Shown piece by piece: positions 20,882 through 33,049 of a stretch of DNA of 64,000 nucleotides (position 1 is the stretch's first letter; every line of letters starts with the position of its first letter). Source of the DNA: Entomortierella parvispora (Eukaryota; Mortierellomycota; Mortierellomycetes; Mortierellales; Mortierellaceae); the NCBI GenBank assembly GCA_963573315.1, contig OY752142.1, positions 1,116,001-1,180,000 of the forward strand. The letters are read 5' to 3'. The position numbers were made by a program, and so were the translations under genes. The notes beneath the pieces are model-generated. The model saw only the letters and a program-made list of their open reading frames with translations, made no database searches and was not told the origin of the DNA.

Positions 20882-23800
20882 ATGGTCGCCACCGACAGGA
20901 CACAGAGCGCCCAGGTCAAGAAGAACTCGCGCGCTGAGGAATGGCTCAAAAATGCTGTCAAGGACAAACATGTGCGCATGATCCCCTTCTCAGAGATCAG
21001 CAAGGTCAAGTATAATGTCGCAAAGGGCGGCTCTGGGACCATCCATCTCGGCGCCTGGCGCAACATGCACGTTGCCATCAAGGAGCAGCACAACACAAAT
21101 GATCTCATCAAAGAGGTAAGCATTTCCCACCTCTTCACACCTCGTTTTCTTTCTGTTTGTTGTTCTTCCTCCTCCCGTTCCTGCCTGCCTTGCTTCGCTC
21201 GGATTGGACCCATGGAGGCGATCTCAGGGATCTCTGAATAGATACCCATTGAGGGCCCGGATAGCCTCAAAAGACAGGACAGGAGCATGCAATGGCGCTC
21301 TCTGCCTGGCACGAGCGCCAGACAGACACACAAGCACACAGGCAGCCGAGAAACCTGCAGCGCCGTCCATATCTCCAGTGGTTGCAGCTATCTTTGGGCG
21401 TTTTTTGGCGCCCAATGCACCCCCATCCTACCGGGATGCCTAGTTTGCACACGCGCTCTGTCCAGCCAAGATCTTTCGTCTCCTCTAACATGCCGCCTCT
21501 GTCGCATCTCACCTGAAACCTCTTCTAGCTCAAAATGCATAAGCAAGTCCATGACTCCAACTACATTGTCAAGTTCTTTGGTATCACCAAACATCCGCTC
21601 ACGCACGATACATGTATTGTCATGCAGTTTGCTGAGAACGGTTGTCTACAGGACTATCTCGAGAACCACAACGTCTCGATCACATGGCTGACCAAATACA
21701 GACTGGCCTGGGAAGTGGCCAGTGGACTCGACTTTATCCATCGCGAAAACATCTTCCACACTGATCTTCACTCTCGCAACATCTTGATCGACACTGGCGG
21801 GAAGGCCCTGATCACGGATTTCGGACTGAGCAAGTCTGTCAACAAGACGATCTACACCACCAAGGCTGGACTCTTTGGCGTCGTTCCCTACGTGGCGCCA
21901 GAGCGGATGCAGAACCCAACCTACACCTACAATGCCAAATGCGACATTTATAGTCTGGGAGTCATCTTTTGGGAGCTGTCAAGTTGCGTGATCCCCTTTG
22001 AGGCTCAATTGCAGGATGTCATGTTGGCGGTCAACATCATTGCCGGTGTTCGTGAAAAGACAGTGTCTGGAACCGCAATCGAATACGAAATGCTCTACAG
22101 GCGATGCTGGGATGGTCTGCCGCAAAACAGACCCAACATGGACATTGTACTCTCGGAGCTGGTCGAGATGCTCGCAGCAGAGCAGCTTAATCCTCGTCCA
22201 GCAGAAAATCGCCCCATCTCGCCGCGCCCTCCACGACCTCTTTCAAGTGACTCAATGGTAGCGCCCAGCACCCCTTTTCCGTATGATAACGAAACGACGT
22301 TACAGTCTTCGCCCGAAAACACGACGCCTATGCGGCCCGCCTCTCCATACTCAAAGGGGCAAGCGGCACGACAGTCATTAGCAGGTCTGGCACAGGCTGG
22401 ACAGGGGATCCCCTCTGTCCCAATCCGTGATCGATCCGGGGTTCGAGTTTCATTCATCGGGGATCTATCCGCCAAAGGAACAAAAGCCGCCAATGGCGCG
22501 CCAGCCGCAGTGGACCAGGACAAGAAGACTGCAAAGAGCGGCAATGCTGACCAGGGACATGCAAATGGAGAAAAGGTGGCCAATAAACCCGTGGCCTCCA
22601 TCCCTTTCCCAGACAGCCCTACTGTCGGCAACGGCCCTCAGGTGGAGCATGCACCCGCTGACAAAAAGACCAGTCCACGAGCATCACCCACTCCAGAGAT
22701 TGGTGGACCTTCATCTAACCCTGGTGAACACCAGTTGCTTCCACCTCTCCCCCAGTTCAAGGCCCTTGCGCTCACTACTCCTCCAAAAGACATTTCAGTC
22801 CCTGCAACGGTGGCAGAGCAAACCAACGCTGTCTTGCCAGAGACAGCATCCTTGGCCCTGGCAAATGGCATCTCGATGGTGAATGTTGTCAAGAAGCTGA
22901 ATATCGCATCTCTCAAGACTATTTCGACAATCTCTCCACCACCACCAGGGGCTCCACCACCACCACCCACGTATCCGGGACAGGTCAACTCTCCCCGTGT
23001 CATCTCTCCTCCCTCTCGCCCAAAGATTATTTCACCATCCAGTGCGCGGTCAAACGGCACCTCTTCCGCTCGACCCTCAAAGACAATCTCACCCCCAACT
23101 GGTCAAGCTGGACGTTTGGCTCCCGCTCCCCCACCAAGGCCTTCGGGCTCGCCTTCGTTGGGTCCATCCCCCAAGCCGCCAGCTGGACCTCCTCCATCTC
23201 CAGGCCTGAATGGGGTTTCAAGTCCAAACAAATTGGCCGTTGGAGACGCACCTAGGAACCCTGTAACGCCTATCAATTATGTTCCTACAACAACCTACAA
23301 CCCCTCAGCACCCAAGGGTAAAGTGATCCAGGACAAGCGATCTGGTGAATCTGAAGCCCCTTCATCGTTGTCATCCTCCCCGTCCTCCGTCACTGGAGAA
23401 GCTCGACCCACCCCTGCCCGACAGCTTCCAATGGGTTTCCCTGTTGTAACGCCATTAGAGCCTCATGTGTTTAAACGACCCTCCGAGCCAGCACCTTCCT
23501 CATCGACATCATCGTCACCCCCAGCACCAGCCCCTCACAAGACATCAAGACAACTCGATGGAAAGATCCAGACTGGAGTCAGCTCTGGCTTGACAAGTCG
23601 ACAGATTGAAGCTCAAAAGGTGGCTGCTGCGCTGGTCAATGCCGGCAACAACGCTGGATCTTCGTCTGCCGCATCATCGTCAACACCATCACCAGCAGCT
23701 TCTAGAGGTCCTGGAGGCTACTTTCCAGTTGTTGACACCATTCGTGCAGGACTCCAAAAGGCGCGGGAACACAAAGGTATGCATTTTTAACGATTGGCTG

Positions 23801-25774
23801 TTCTCCCACTTGACTATAGAAAAAGGTATGACTAACAGGTCCTTCACCCTTTCACATATTTATCATCAGCCTCGAACAAGTCACCGGATGGCTCCCCAAA
23901 AGATTTCGAAGGATCCAGTAAGTTGCCTCTTGAGGTCTTCGGCGTGAGTCCAACCTGGTGTAGATTCATTGTTTTGAGATATTTATATATATGTTGTTTC
24001 TATCATTTTTTTTGTAGCTTCCTCCCGACCTGGTGCATCTGAAGATGGAGACCAGCGTCATCCCAAAGAAGGTTCCCCTCCCCCTTCAACGACCCCCTAC
24101 GCAGCGTCGGCGACGACCACCCCCGCTGCCGCCTCCCACGGGACGGCAGCGACTTTAGCCTCAGCCCAGTCTGCAGCATCAGCAGGAACGGGGCCTTCGT
24201 CCGCTACGAAGCCTCGATTCCAGTTTGACAACTTTTACAGTCTTGCGGATCCTTACAAAGAGCTTGACCAGGACGAGTCGTCAGATTTCTTTACAGCAAT
24301 CACCCAGGGAGATGTAGAGTTGATTGAAAGACTGCTGAAAGTTCACCCATACCTGGTGAATCAATCCATTGGGTTCTTCCCCCACCCAACCGCACTTTTG
24401 GTCGCGGCTCGATCTCGTCATGCCATGGAGGCCATGAAGGTCTTGATCCAATATGGTGCCTCCTTGGACCGAACAGATCAAAACGGCACCACGGCCCTAC
24501 ACTTTGTGTGCGAACAATTCCCCAACCCATTGGAGGCTGTGACGATGTTGGTGAAATCTGGTGCGGATTGCAATGTACGCGATAACAAGAAGCGGACGCC
24601 ATTGATGATGTTGTTTACAAACTCGAGCCTGAACTCGACCAAGGTCTTGGTCGAGACGATGCGCGTCCTGTTCAAGTATGGTGCCTTGGCGGCCAAACTC
24701 GCGGATCAACACTACCAACGGACGGCCTTGCACTATGCCATCCATCATTGCAAGGAGCCGATGGGACCCGTGATTGAGCTGTTGCTCAAGAAGGGAGCGG
24801 ATGTGAATGCGCAGGATCACAAAAAGGCCACGGCCTTGCATATGGTGCTTGAGCGGATGGATGACGCGGATCTGTGTCAGATGCTGTTGCTCTATGGCGC
24901 CGACCCCTCGATCAAGAACAGCAATAAGCGCAACGGGTTGTGTGTGGCGGCAGAGAATCTTCGGGTGATGAGTGCCTGGTTCCTGCTGGAGAACGACTTG
25001 ATGTCATCCTTGCCGGAGACGATCAAGAAGGCGAGCGAGTTGTGTTCCAAGGCCGATGGACCGGACAAGAACTCGAAGCCCTTGTTCAAGAACCTGTTGT
25101 CCGATTGGCAAGGCAAGGAGGGCAAGCTTCGGAGGATCCAGTTGGCGCAGGATTGTATCATGTGTGTCCAGCGAACACCGGACATGAAGACGATTGATCA
25201 GACTCAGTATGCGCTCGAGTTTTTGGAAAGCTGCGGCGCCCCGATCTATACCCCTTCCGCGCAGGACGATCACCTTCATCACCCACAACAGCAGCAACAG
25301 CAGCAACAACAGCAACAACAGCTCTATGATGGTCACTGGAACGGAGTCCCCAGCAATACCGCAGGTGGCGGCGGTGTCGGTGGTTCCCCCGGGATCCTGC
25401 GACTGAATGGACTTCGATTCCACCACAACAATGGGTCGGCAAACGAGGCTGGATCACCCAACGGATCCATCTCTTCCCTCTCCAACAACAACAACAACAA
25501 CACTGGAAACAACCATGGTGGTGGATCCAGTGTTAATGGCAGCAGCCCGACTTCGCATCACAACCCAAACATCAACAATGGGTTCTACAACAACCTTAAT
25601 AATACTAATAATCATCATGGAACGGGCATCAAGGAGCTTCGCTTGGCTGAAGGAGTAGAGCCTCTGAAGCAGACCATGCTCCCCGTCAAGACTGTCCAAC
25701 AATTGGAAAAGGAACGAGAGGCCATCCGCAACAAGGTTATGATGCAGAATGGACTCAGCAGTGGCATGTGGTAA
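20882..25774 (+). CDS. TKL-like protein kinase fused to ankyrin repeats, 1428 aa
   Basis: Exons 20882-21115, 21529-23776, 23870-23917 and 24018-25774 give 1429 codons. The kinase domain covers about residues 35-295. It has a glycine loop AKGGSGTIHLG, VAIK lysine 67, catalytic loop HTDLHSRN (Asp157, Asn162), DFGLSK (Asp175) and APE at 201-203, so it looks active, but the Arg of the usual HRD is Thr. Residues 300-930 are Pro/Ser-rich and probably disordered, with PPPPGAPPPPPTYPG-type stretches that could bind SH3 or WW domains. From about 935 to 1160 there are ankyrin-type repeats, for example GASLDRTDQNGTTALHFVC, GADCNVRDNKKRTPLM and GADVNAQDHKKATALHMVL. A polyglutamine and Asn/Gly/Ser-rich tail follows. 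The order kinase, linker, ankyrin reverses the usual ankyrin-kinase order of integrin-linked kinases. Substrates are unknown. Confidence 0.85.
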
Positions 25775-25961
25775 AGAAGCTTCCCACCTCTTTCAAGAAA
25801 AAAAGAAAACAATAAAACAATAAAAGTAGAAAAAAAACAGTTCTTCCCAAATAGATGAAAAAATGGTTATTTTTGAAACGTCAGCGACACTTTGAAATTT
25901 TAGTGCTCTGCGTGCCTTGATCGAAATCTTTTTTATTTTTGAAGGCGAGGGATCAAAATAT

Positions 25962-27592
25962 TTAGATGAATCCAATCTTGTTGGCAACATCGAGGGCATC
26001 GACATCAGCGGTGAGCTTAATGTAGGCCTTCTTGTTTCCATCGGGGCTAAATTCGGTAGTCATTAAAGAAATTTTGTTTGTTAGATAAACAGGCCGTACA
26101 TTTCTCCCCTTGGGTCATCTCTCCAACGAAAGGATCCTCAGATCTGGTCCAAAGCATCGCACGGTCGATCCTTGCCGCAGATCAGATATTGTTCCTGTCA
26201 GCTGCATGTAACTATCAATCCAATGAACTTTCTCGCACATTCCTTCCTGGAAGACTGGTATTGCAGGCTGTGTTGTATAGTCTGTTGGCAATTCTTGTAT
26301 TCCAGTATTCGTTGTAATAATCAACCCCTTCCTGAATTATTGCAATTGGTGGCAGAGGGTCGGTCCTTTTTGACGGTTTCATGTCCTGCAATCACGCCGC
26401 TCCCAAACCGATATAAACAACAAGGCGCGCCTATCCAGACAATATACAATAGACAAAACAAAAAAGAAAGCTTACCGGATGAGGGTGTTGACCTTGAGAG
26501 CGGTAACATCGTACATCTTCTTCAAGGCATCCTTGATCTGGCGCTTGTTGGCCTTGACGTCAACGAGGAAGACCAAGGTGTTGTTCTCCTCAATCTTCTT
26601 CATGGCAGACTCGGTGTTGAGGGGAGTCTTCAAGACCTTGTACTGATCCAAACGGGGGACGTGGGGAACAGACTTGCGGGCGTACTTGGGGTTACGGGCA
26701 AGCTTCAAGGTCTTGGGGCGGTTGAAGGTGGTCGAGGTGCGGATCTTGCGAGCCTTCTGACCGTTGACGCCCTTCAAGGCAGCCTTCTTGGCAGCGAGAG
26801 CCTTGTTCTTATCCGAAGGAATGGCTATTTTTTTTGAACACGCAAAGGATAAAAAAGAGTCAGATAGGGCTCTCACTCTTTGTTGTGTTTTGTTGAGGAA
26901 GGTAGATGAGAGGAATGATTGCTGACACATGGACGCGTGCGGTATTGATCAGTTAGTTGATGGAGAAGTTTTGTCGGCCTGATTCACGGCTCCAATGAAC
27001 CCTTCCTCACAGGTCGGGCACTGATTTTCCAAGAATGAGCCACGATAGATTCATTCCTTGAAAAACAGCGCCCTCCCTGGTTCCTCCCTTGCTGTCCTCT
27101 GATTCCTGTTGATGAACCGAGATGGATGTCTGTTTCCACATGCGAATCTCTAAAGAGTTTCTCCTTGCCTCCGCTCAAACGAAAAAAAAGGTCGAGCAGA
27201 GTAATGTCGAGAGCATGGGACGCTCACTGACTGCCGCCTTTGTTCAATGATGTCTCTTCAGGCTGATCCTGTCTACGTCAATGAACGACCTTTCCATGAT
27301 GATAGCAACATTCCATCAGGGTTTCTTTCGATTGCTGCACAGAAGAAATCGAGATGTGTTCGCATTCATGAGAATCATGGATGGAATGATCCTAATCCAT
27401 CTTCCAGTACGCAAAAGAAAAGTGGTCGGCCACTCCGGCATGGATTCTTCCTGTCTCCAGTATAATAGACTCCTCCTGTACTGTCAGGTCGTTGTCCATG
27501 GTCGTTGAATGATAGATTGATGGATCGATGGATAGTTCGGAATCGATGGATAACCGCCCCATTGCGGTCACTTGAGAGTCCGCACCTGTCAT
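25962..27592 (-). CDS. RPL25: Ribosomal protein uL23 (L25/L23a), about 146 aa
   Basis: The body is certain: exon 26824-26476 joined to 26046-25962 encodes [20 protein letters not shown], then [20 protein letters not shown], then [20 protein letters not shown] and [20 protein letters not shown], ending NKIGFI. This is the 60S protein at the peptide exit tunnel. The start is less certain. The second exon opens in phase 1 right after an AG at 26825, so a short upstream exon is needed. The best candidate is a 7-base exon 27592-27586 (ATGACAG before a GTGCGG donor), preceded by a pyrimidine-rich leader, which gives [10 protein letters not shown] and a 761-bp first intron. Such tiny first exons with long first introns are common for fungal ribosomal protein genes. 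The alternative, reading straight through from an ATG at 26930, would add an odd hydrophobic extension. Confidence 0.8.
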
Positions 27593-27727
27593 TTCGATTA
27601 AATTGGGAGTGAGAGAAGGAAAAAAATGAAACGGGCGCTTCTGGCATTTAATCGACGAAGACTTGTATCACGTGCACAGCTGACTTCTAGAGTAAAAAAA
27701 TTGGATTTATTTTATTATTTATTTCCC

Positions 27728-30700
27728 TCAGTTCGATACGCTTGGGCGCCGAGAGAGCGACTCTCCACCACCGCCGTGACGAGGACCAACTGACGACACG
27801 CGTCTCGGCGTCATTGACCCTGGATTTGCTCCACCCGACATTGTCTGTGACGGAGTCATAGGCACGGGAGTCGGCCGCAGCACCGTGATTGCGCTGGGAT
27901 TGACAGAGATCGACTTTGTCTTGTTGTCGGTTTTGTAGATACCGACGAGGCGATCCGCCAGCTCAAACATGTTGTTTCTCAAGGAAATGATCACAAACTG
28001 AGCGTTCTTGGTCCGCTCCTTGATGTAGTTAGCCACGATCGACACATTCCTGAAATCCAGGGCAGCATCAATCTCATCCATGACATAGAGTGGTGTAGGC
28101 TTGAAATGGTGCAAAGCAAAGACCAGCGCCAAGGAGCTGAGCGTCTTTTCGCCTCCTGAAAGGTTCGAGATGTTCTTCCATGATTTCTTTGGTGGCATGA
28201 CCGAAAAGATGATTCCCTCCGAGAATGGATCTAACGAATCGACAAGCTCCAGCTCAGCATTGCCTCCAAGCGTAATCATCTGATACATCTCCTTGAGTCT
28301 CAGAGAAATAATTTGGAAACCGGCCATGAACTCATCCAGGCGTCGTTTCCGCAGTTCATCGTAGGCCTTCTTGGCTTCCTCTCTGCGGACAGTCATCTCC
28401 TCCAAGTCTTTGGCACGGGCAAGGTACTCTTCCTCTCTCTTCTTGTACTCTTCCAGGACCGTCAGGTTGGGTTTTGTGGCTGAAAGCTCCTGTTCCAATG
28501 CCTGGATTTGTTGTTCGAGTTCCTGCTTGTCGATCATGGCCAGATCAGTGTCTGCAATCTGCTGCAACTCCGCTACAACCTCATCTTCATCATAATCCAC
28601 CTCTTGGATTGTCAAGGTTTCAAGTAAATCTGCCCAGTGCTTTTGACGACGCTCATGCTCAACCAGAGACTGCTTCAGATCGTCGAGTTGATTTTTCATC
28701 TCAACCTCGGCTGTGCGGATCTTGTTGATCACTCTGACTTTCTCGTCTAGCTCCTGCTTCAGTTCCTCCATCTCTTCCTTCTTCTCCTCCATGATCTAGA
28801 GTACGCAAAGGAGCAAATCCGTTAGCATCCAGAGACGTTTTGAGCTGGCAGAAAGCACTGACGACGTGTTTTCTAAGATATATAAAAAAAAATACCTGTT
28901 TAGCCTCTTCCGCTCGCTTGCGAATTCCTGCGGCTTCTTGAGATTTCTCTTTGATCTCGGCCTCGAGATTCTCCAGTTCGACAGAGACTTCCGCCAACTC
29001 CTTCTCGTGTTTTGCAATTTGGTGGCCTAATTTGACAACGTCCTTCTCAGCCTTGTTCTTTGCGACCTTCGCCTTCGTCATCTTGTCGCCAAGGCTCTCA
29101 ATCTGTTCCCGCAAGCCATCTGTCTTTGACTTTTGAGCTCGCAACTTCACTCCACCGGCGTCCAAGATCTTATTTTGCAAATCCTTGATCTTTGCCTGGA
29201 TCGCCTCTGCGTTCTTCTTGATCGAAGTGACCTCATTCTGAAGTTCTACGGTTTTCTTGGCCAGTTGCTTGATCGTGGCCAGATCCGAAGCCTTTGGTTC
29301 TGCTTCCTTGCGAAGAATTTCCACGCGCTTGCATGACTCCATTATCCGCTGTTGGCCGGCTTGGACATCCATCTGGAACATGGAAAGTCGCATCTTCATT
29401 TTGGGTACGTTAGCAACAGCTGAACTGAGCTCTCGCTCCAGAGATGTCTTTTGTTGCTGGAAGAACCGGAGTTCATTCTCAGCCTTGTCTCGCTCATCCT
29501 CCATCATCCGGACAGCTTCAGCAGAAAATTCTCCGGTCGAAAGGGTTGAGCTCATAGCACCACGGTTCACACGCGTTCCTCCTCCAGTCATTGTACCAGA
29601 CTTGTCAATCAATTGGCCATCCAAAGTTACGACTCTCCAACGCTGTTTGCCATAGGCGATCCTGTTGGCCTGCTTCATATCCTCTGCTACCAATGTGTCT
29701 TGCATGACACTATAAAAAGCTGCTGCAAACATCGGATCCGCAGGTCGGACCAAATCAAAGAGCCTAGGGACATTTTCGGGAGTCTGAATCCGATCCAAGT
29801 TTCGACGGGGCAACTGGTTGAGGAGAATCAACGATACTCGTCCTAGATTGTTCTTGCGGACAAACTCGACGCACTGCTGACCGACTTCAACGTTATCGAC
29901 AACAATATTATCCAATGCAGGGCATGCCGTTGAGATTGCCACATCGTAGCGATCATCGATCGCTCCTAGGTTGCCAAGTCTTCCATGAATGCCAATGATC
30001 TTTCCGAGGTCCTTTTGCCGCATCAAGTTCGTCAAAACTGCAGATCTGGACTGTGTCTTTTGTTGGGAAGCACGACCTTCTTCTGCTCGACTTCTGGCTG
30101 CATGGGCCTTGTCCCTGAGCGACTTTTCACGATCCGCCATTTGCTATTCAATAAGTAATAGTTGGCTGTGTCAGACAGAGATCATCTTGAAGTGAGGGGT
30201 GAGCATCAAATATTTTCAATATAGTTACTTTGATCTTGTCTTCCATCTCTGCAATTTGATCCGCAGAGGCATCCACGTTCTCCTGCAGCTCCACAATTTC
30301 TGCTTCCTTGGATTTCTGTGAGCTCTGAAGGCGTGTCAAGGCCGTCTCTGCTTCTTCAAAGTTGGCTCTCAAACTCTTTGCCTTTTGCTGTAGCAAATCA
30401 TGTTCAGATTGTGCCATATCAACCTCGCTCTGTTTGGCTACAACCTTGGCCGTCCAAGGAGCGAGTTCTTTTTGATGGATTTCAATTTGTTGCGAAAACT
30501 CCTCGGTTTTTCCTAGATGAAGACATTCGTGATTAGTTGATTGAATCGATATGAATCCAACTGTATCGATGAATACTGTTCGCAAAATTGCCTTTGCGCT
30601 ACCTTTGAGACTTTGGCGAATGTGCTCCATCTCTTCCTCAGCGGCTTCGAGATTCTTTTCCAGCTTTTCGAGCTCGCCCTGATGTTTAACAAGGTCAGAC

Positions 30701-32418
30701 TCATGGTTCCGAACCCAAGACTGGTTGTCTGAGAGAGAGTGCTTGTCCTAGAGGTCATTGCGAAGAACAGAGTAATCCGATGAGTGATTCTGATGCAAAA
30801 GGAGACTAACTGGTGACAAGTACGGGCAATATACGTACGGCTGCGAGGGCCTTGTTGGTCTTTTTCTCCTTGTTCTTCAAATGCTTCCTGTTTTCTTGCA
30901 TTTGGACATCCTCACGATCAATTTTTGCAAGCTGTTTCAAAATCTCGCTCGCCTCCTTGTCGACCTTTTCGTATTCTTTGACCCTGACATTGTGCTGATT
31001 CTCTAATGTCTGAATCTCTTCCTTCAATCCTTTGTGCTTCTCATGATCTTCCTCTAGTTTTGCGGTAAGGTGGGCCTATCCATCGAAGGAAAATATATAT
31101 CTGTGAATACAACATCAGAGCTAACGCTCTTTTCATTATCGAGCAGAAAAGGGAGCTTACTGCCATCCTTTTGTCTTTGGCCGATCTCTTGTTACACTCA
31201 AACAGATAGATTTGATACAACGCGGATTGTTTGACTGCAAGGTTGTTTTCATTCTTAAGGAAAGCTTCTGCCTCGCGTTTCTTGTCCTAGGTCCACAGTG
31301 AATTTCAAAGTATTTAGTTGAACCATACTGACAGTGGGACATAAACGTTGTCCGACTTGCACCTATGCGAAATCGTCTTCCTCCTCGGACTTACCTCGAG
31401 ACTCTCCTTTTCTTTTTCAACATATTTGACTCTGGTAAGTCTCTCTGATCTCTCATCATTCAGAGCCTCCAGTTCAACGGCTGACTTTTCAATCGTCTCC
31501 TTGTAGGCCGAGGTTCCAATGATATCTTCCAAGTACTCAAGAAGTCCATCCTCATGTTCGTTCTGCGCTTTTGCCTTCATTTGAGAAATCGACTCGACTT
31601 CTCCCTGCAGGATCAGGAAACGTTTGTGATCCAGATCAATGCCTCGACCCTTCAAAAGTGTGGTCACGGCCGTGTATGAACTCAAAAAGTTGTTGATGAA
31701 ATATTTGCTGGTGTTGGATGCGAAAGCTTGACGAGCGACCACCAAGTTGGATCCTGCAATGCGCTCAAAATTATCTGGTCCGGGCTAACGTAGAATAGAA
31801 AACCCTTCGACTGTTAACAAAATAGATTCTAGATCTGCTCGAGTCTTCTCAAACAGTTATATACTTTGCAGTGCTTACCAAGTCCAAAATCTCGCAAAAA
31901 TGAATTTCAACGGTGCAGCTGTCCAGGTCCTCCGCACCAGACGAGTTGTGGATCAATTCCGAGAGCTTGCCCTGACGCATTTTGCTTGCACGGTAGCCAA
32001 AGACGAACAAGAGGGCATCAATCACGTTACTTTTGCCGCTTCCGTTGGGGCCCACGACGGAGGTGAAGGATTTGTGGAAGGGACCGATCTCTTGACGGCC
32101 CGCGTATGACTTGAAGTTGATGAGGACCATCTTTTCGATCACAAGGCGAGGCACGGACTCAACAGGAGGCTCTGCTATGGTCATGGTGGCGTCCTGTCCT
32201 GCGAGCGACTGCCGTTTGTTCAAGTGCATAGGAGAGGACTGGCGCGAGGAGGAGGAAGCTAGAGCAGAGGGAGGCGCTAGCAAGCCCGAGGAGGTGGGTG
32301 GCATTTTATCCTCGGGAGTCGAGATTGAAATGTCCTCGATGGGCAGGTCCGGGGTGGATGCCAGGGGAGATGGTGGCGAGGACGTAGCATCGTCGGGCTG
32401 GATTTGATCCTCGGCCAT
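27728..32418 (-). CDS. SMC4: Condensin subunit SMC4, 1345 aa
   Basis: Eight exons: 32418-31879, 31784-31395, 31286-31161, 31075-30839, 30747-30603, 30512-30229, 30143-28896 and 28795-27728, in all 1346 codons. It is a structural-maintenance-of-chromosomes ATPase that pairs with SMC2 in condensin to compact mitotic chromosomes. The N-terminal head has Walker [10 protein letters not shown] (residues 123-131), preceded by an 85-residue Ser/Pro-rich extension typical of SMC4. Two long coiled coils flank the hinge, which starts near residue 620 ([20 protein letters not shown]) and includes [12 protein letters not shown] at its end. The C-terminal head has the ABC signature LSGGEK near 1202-1207 and Walker [13 protein letters not shown] near 1226-1237. 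The hinge and head subtype and the N-terminal extension exclude SMC2. Several coiled-coil exons are small, so automated models may break it. Confidence 0.95.
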
Positions 32419-33049
32419 GGTGGGTGGTGTGTGTGTTTGCTACTGCTATCCTGGGTGGGGCGTGCTCTTCCGGTGAGGATGCGGGCGATTCCTTGGACAA
32501 GAGGGAGAGGATGGACAAGGCGGGAGATGCAGATGCAGACGCAGATGGAGCGAGAAAAAGAACAACAGACGGACGCGACAAAGGTGTGAAGTGTGAAATA
32601 AAATAAAATAAAGGACATTAAACACAGTCGGCGCACGAGCGAGCGAGTGAGAGACGGTCACTCTCAGTCTCACCTTCATGCAAAGAAGAAGAGGGCAACG
32701 CACCCCAGATCGCACCTCTTTGTCCACACGCAGTGCTGCAGCTTGTCGCGTCGGTCGACTGACCAACAATGGTCTCGACCGTGTGAAGAGGCGTCCTTCC
32801 TCCTTCCAGAAGGAAAGGAAAGCGAAGCGTCTTTCCTTTCTTCCTTGCTGCCGCATGGTGCACCGTGCAACTAAACTATCGTTATAAGCCACTACCTCCC
32901 TTGGCCCATTCTCTTTCCTCCATTACCTCATTCTCCTTCCTCCATTACCTCATTCTCCTTCCTTCCTTCTTTCTCTCTCTCTCTCTCTTTCCCAAGCACA
33001 CTCCCTACTCCCCTGACCCATACTCCCCACCCTCATAAACCCCTCCGCC
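32419..33049. promoter_or_regulatory. Divergent promoter between SMC4 and the LMBD1 homologue
   Basis: 631 bp between start codons. The LMBD1 side carries a C/T-rich tract with duplicated CATTACCTCATTCTCCTTCC-type units (about 32925-32965) and a (CT)n run near 32970-32986. No gene is supported. Confidence 0.45.

Noticed and set aside
26472-26930. uL23 reading straight through from an ATG at 26930 without an upstream exon
   Set aside because: It would add an N-terminal extension with Cys and hydrophobic residues unlike any uL23, and a clean AG acceptor sits exactly where the conserved sequence begins.
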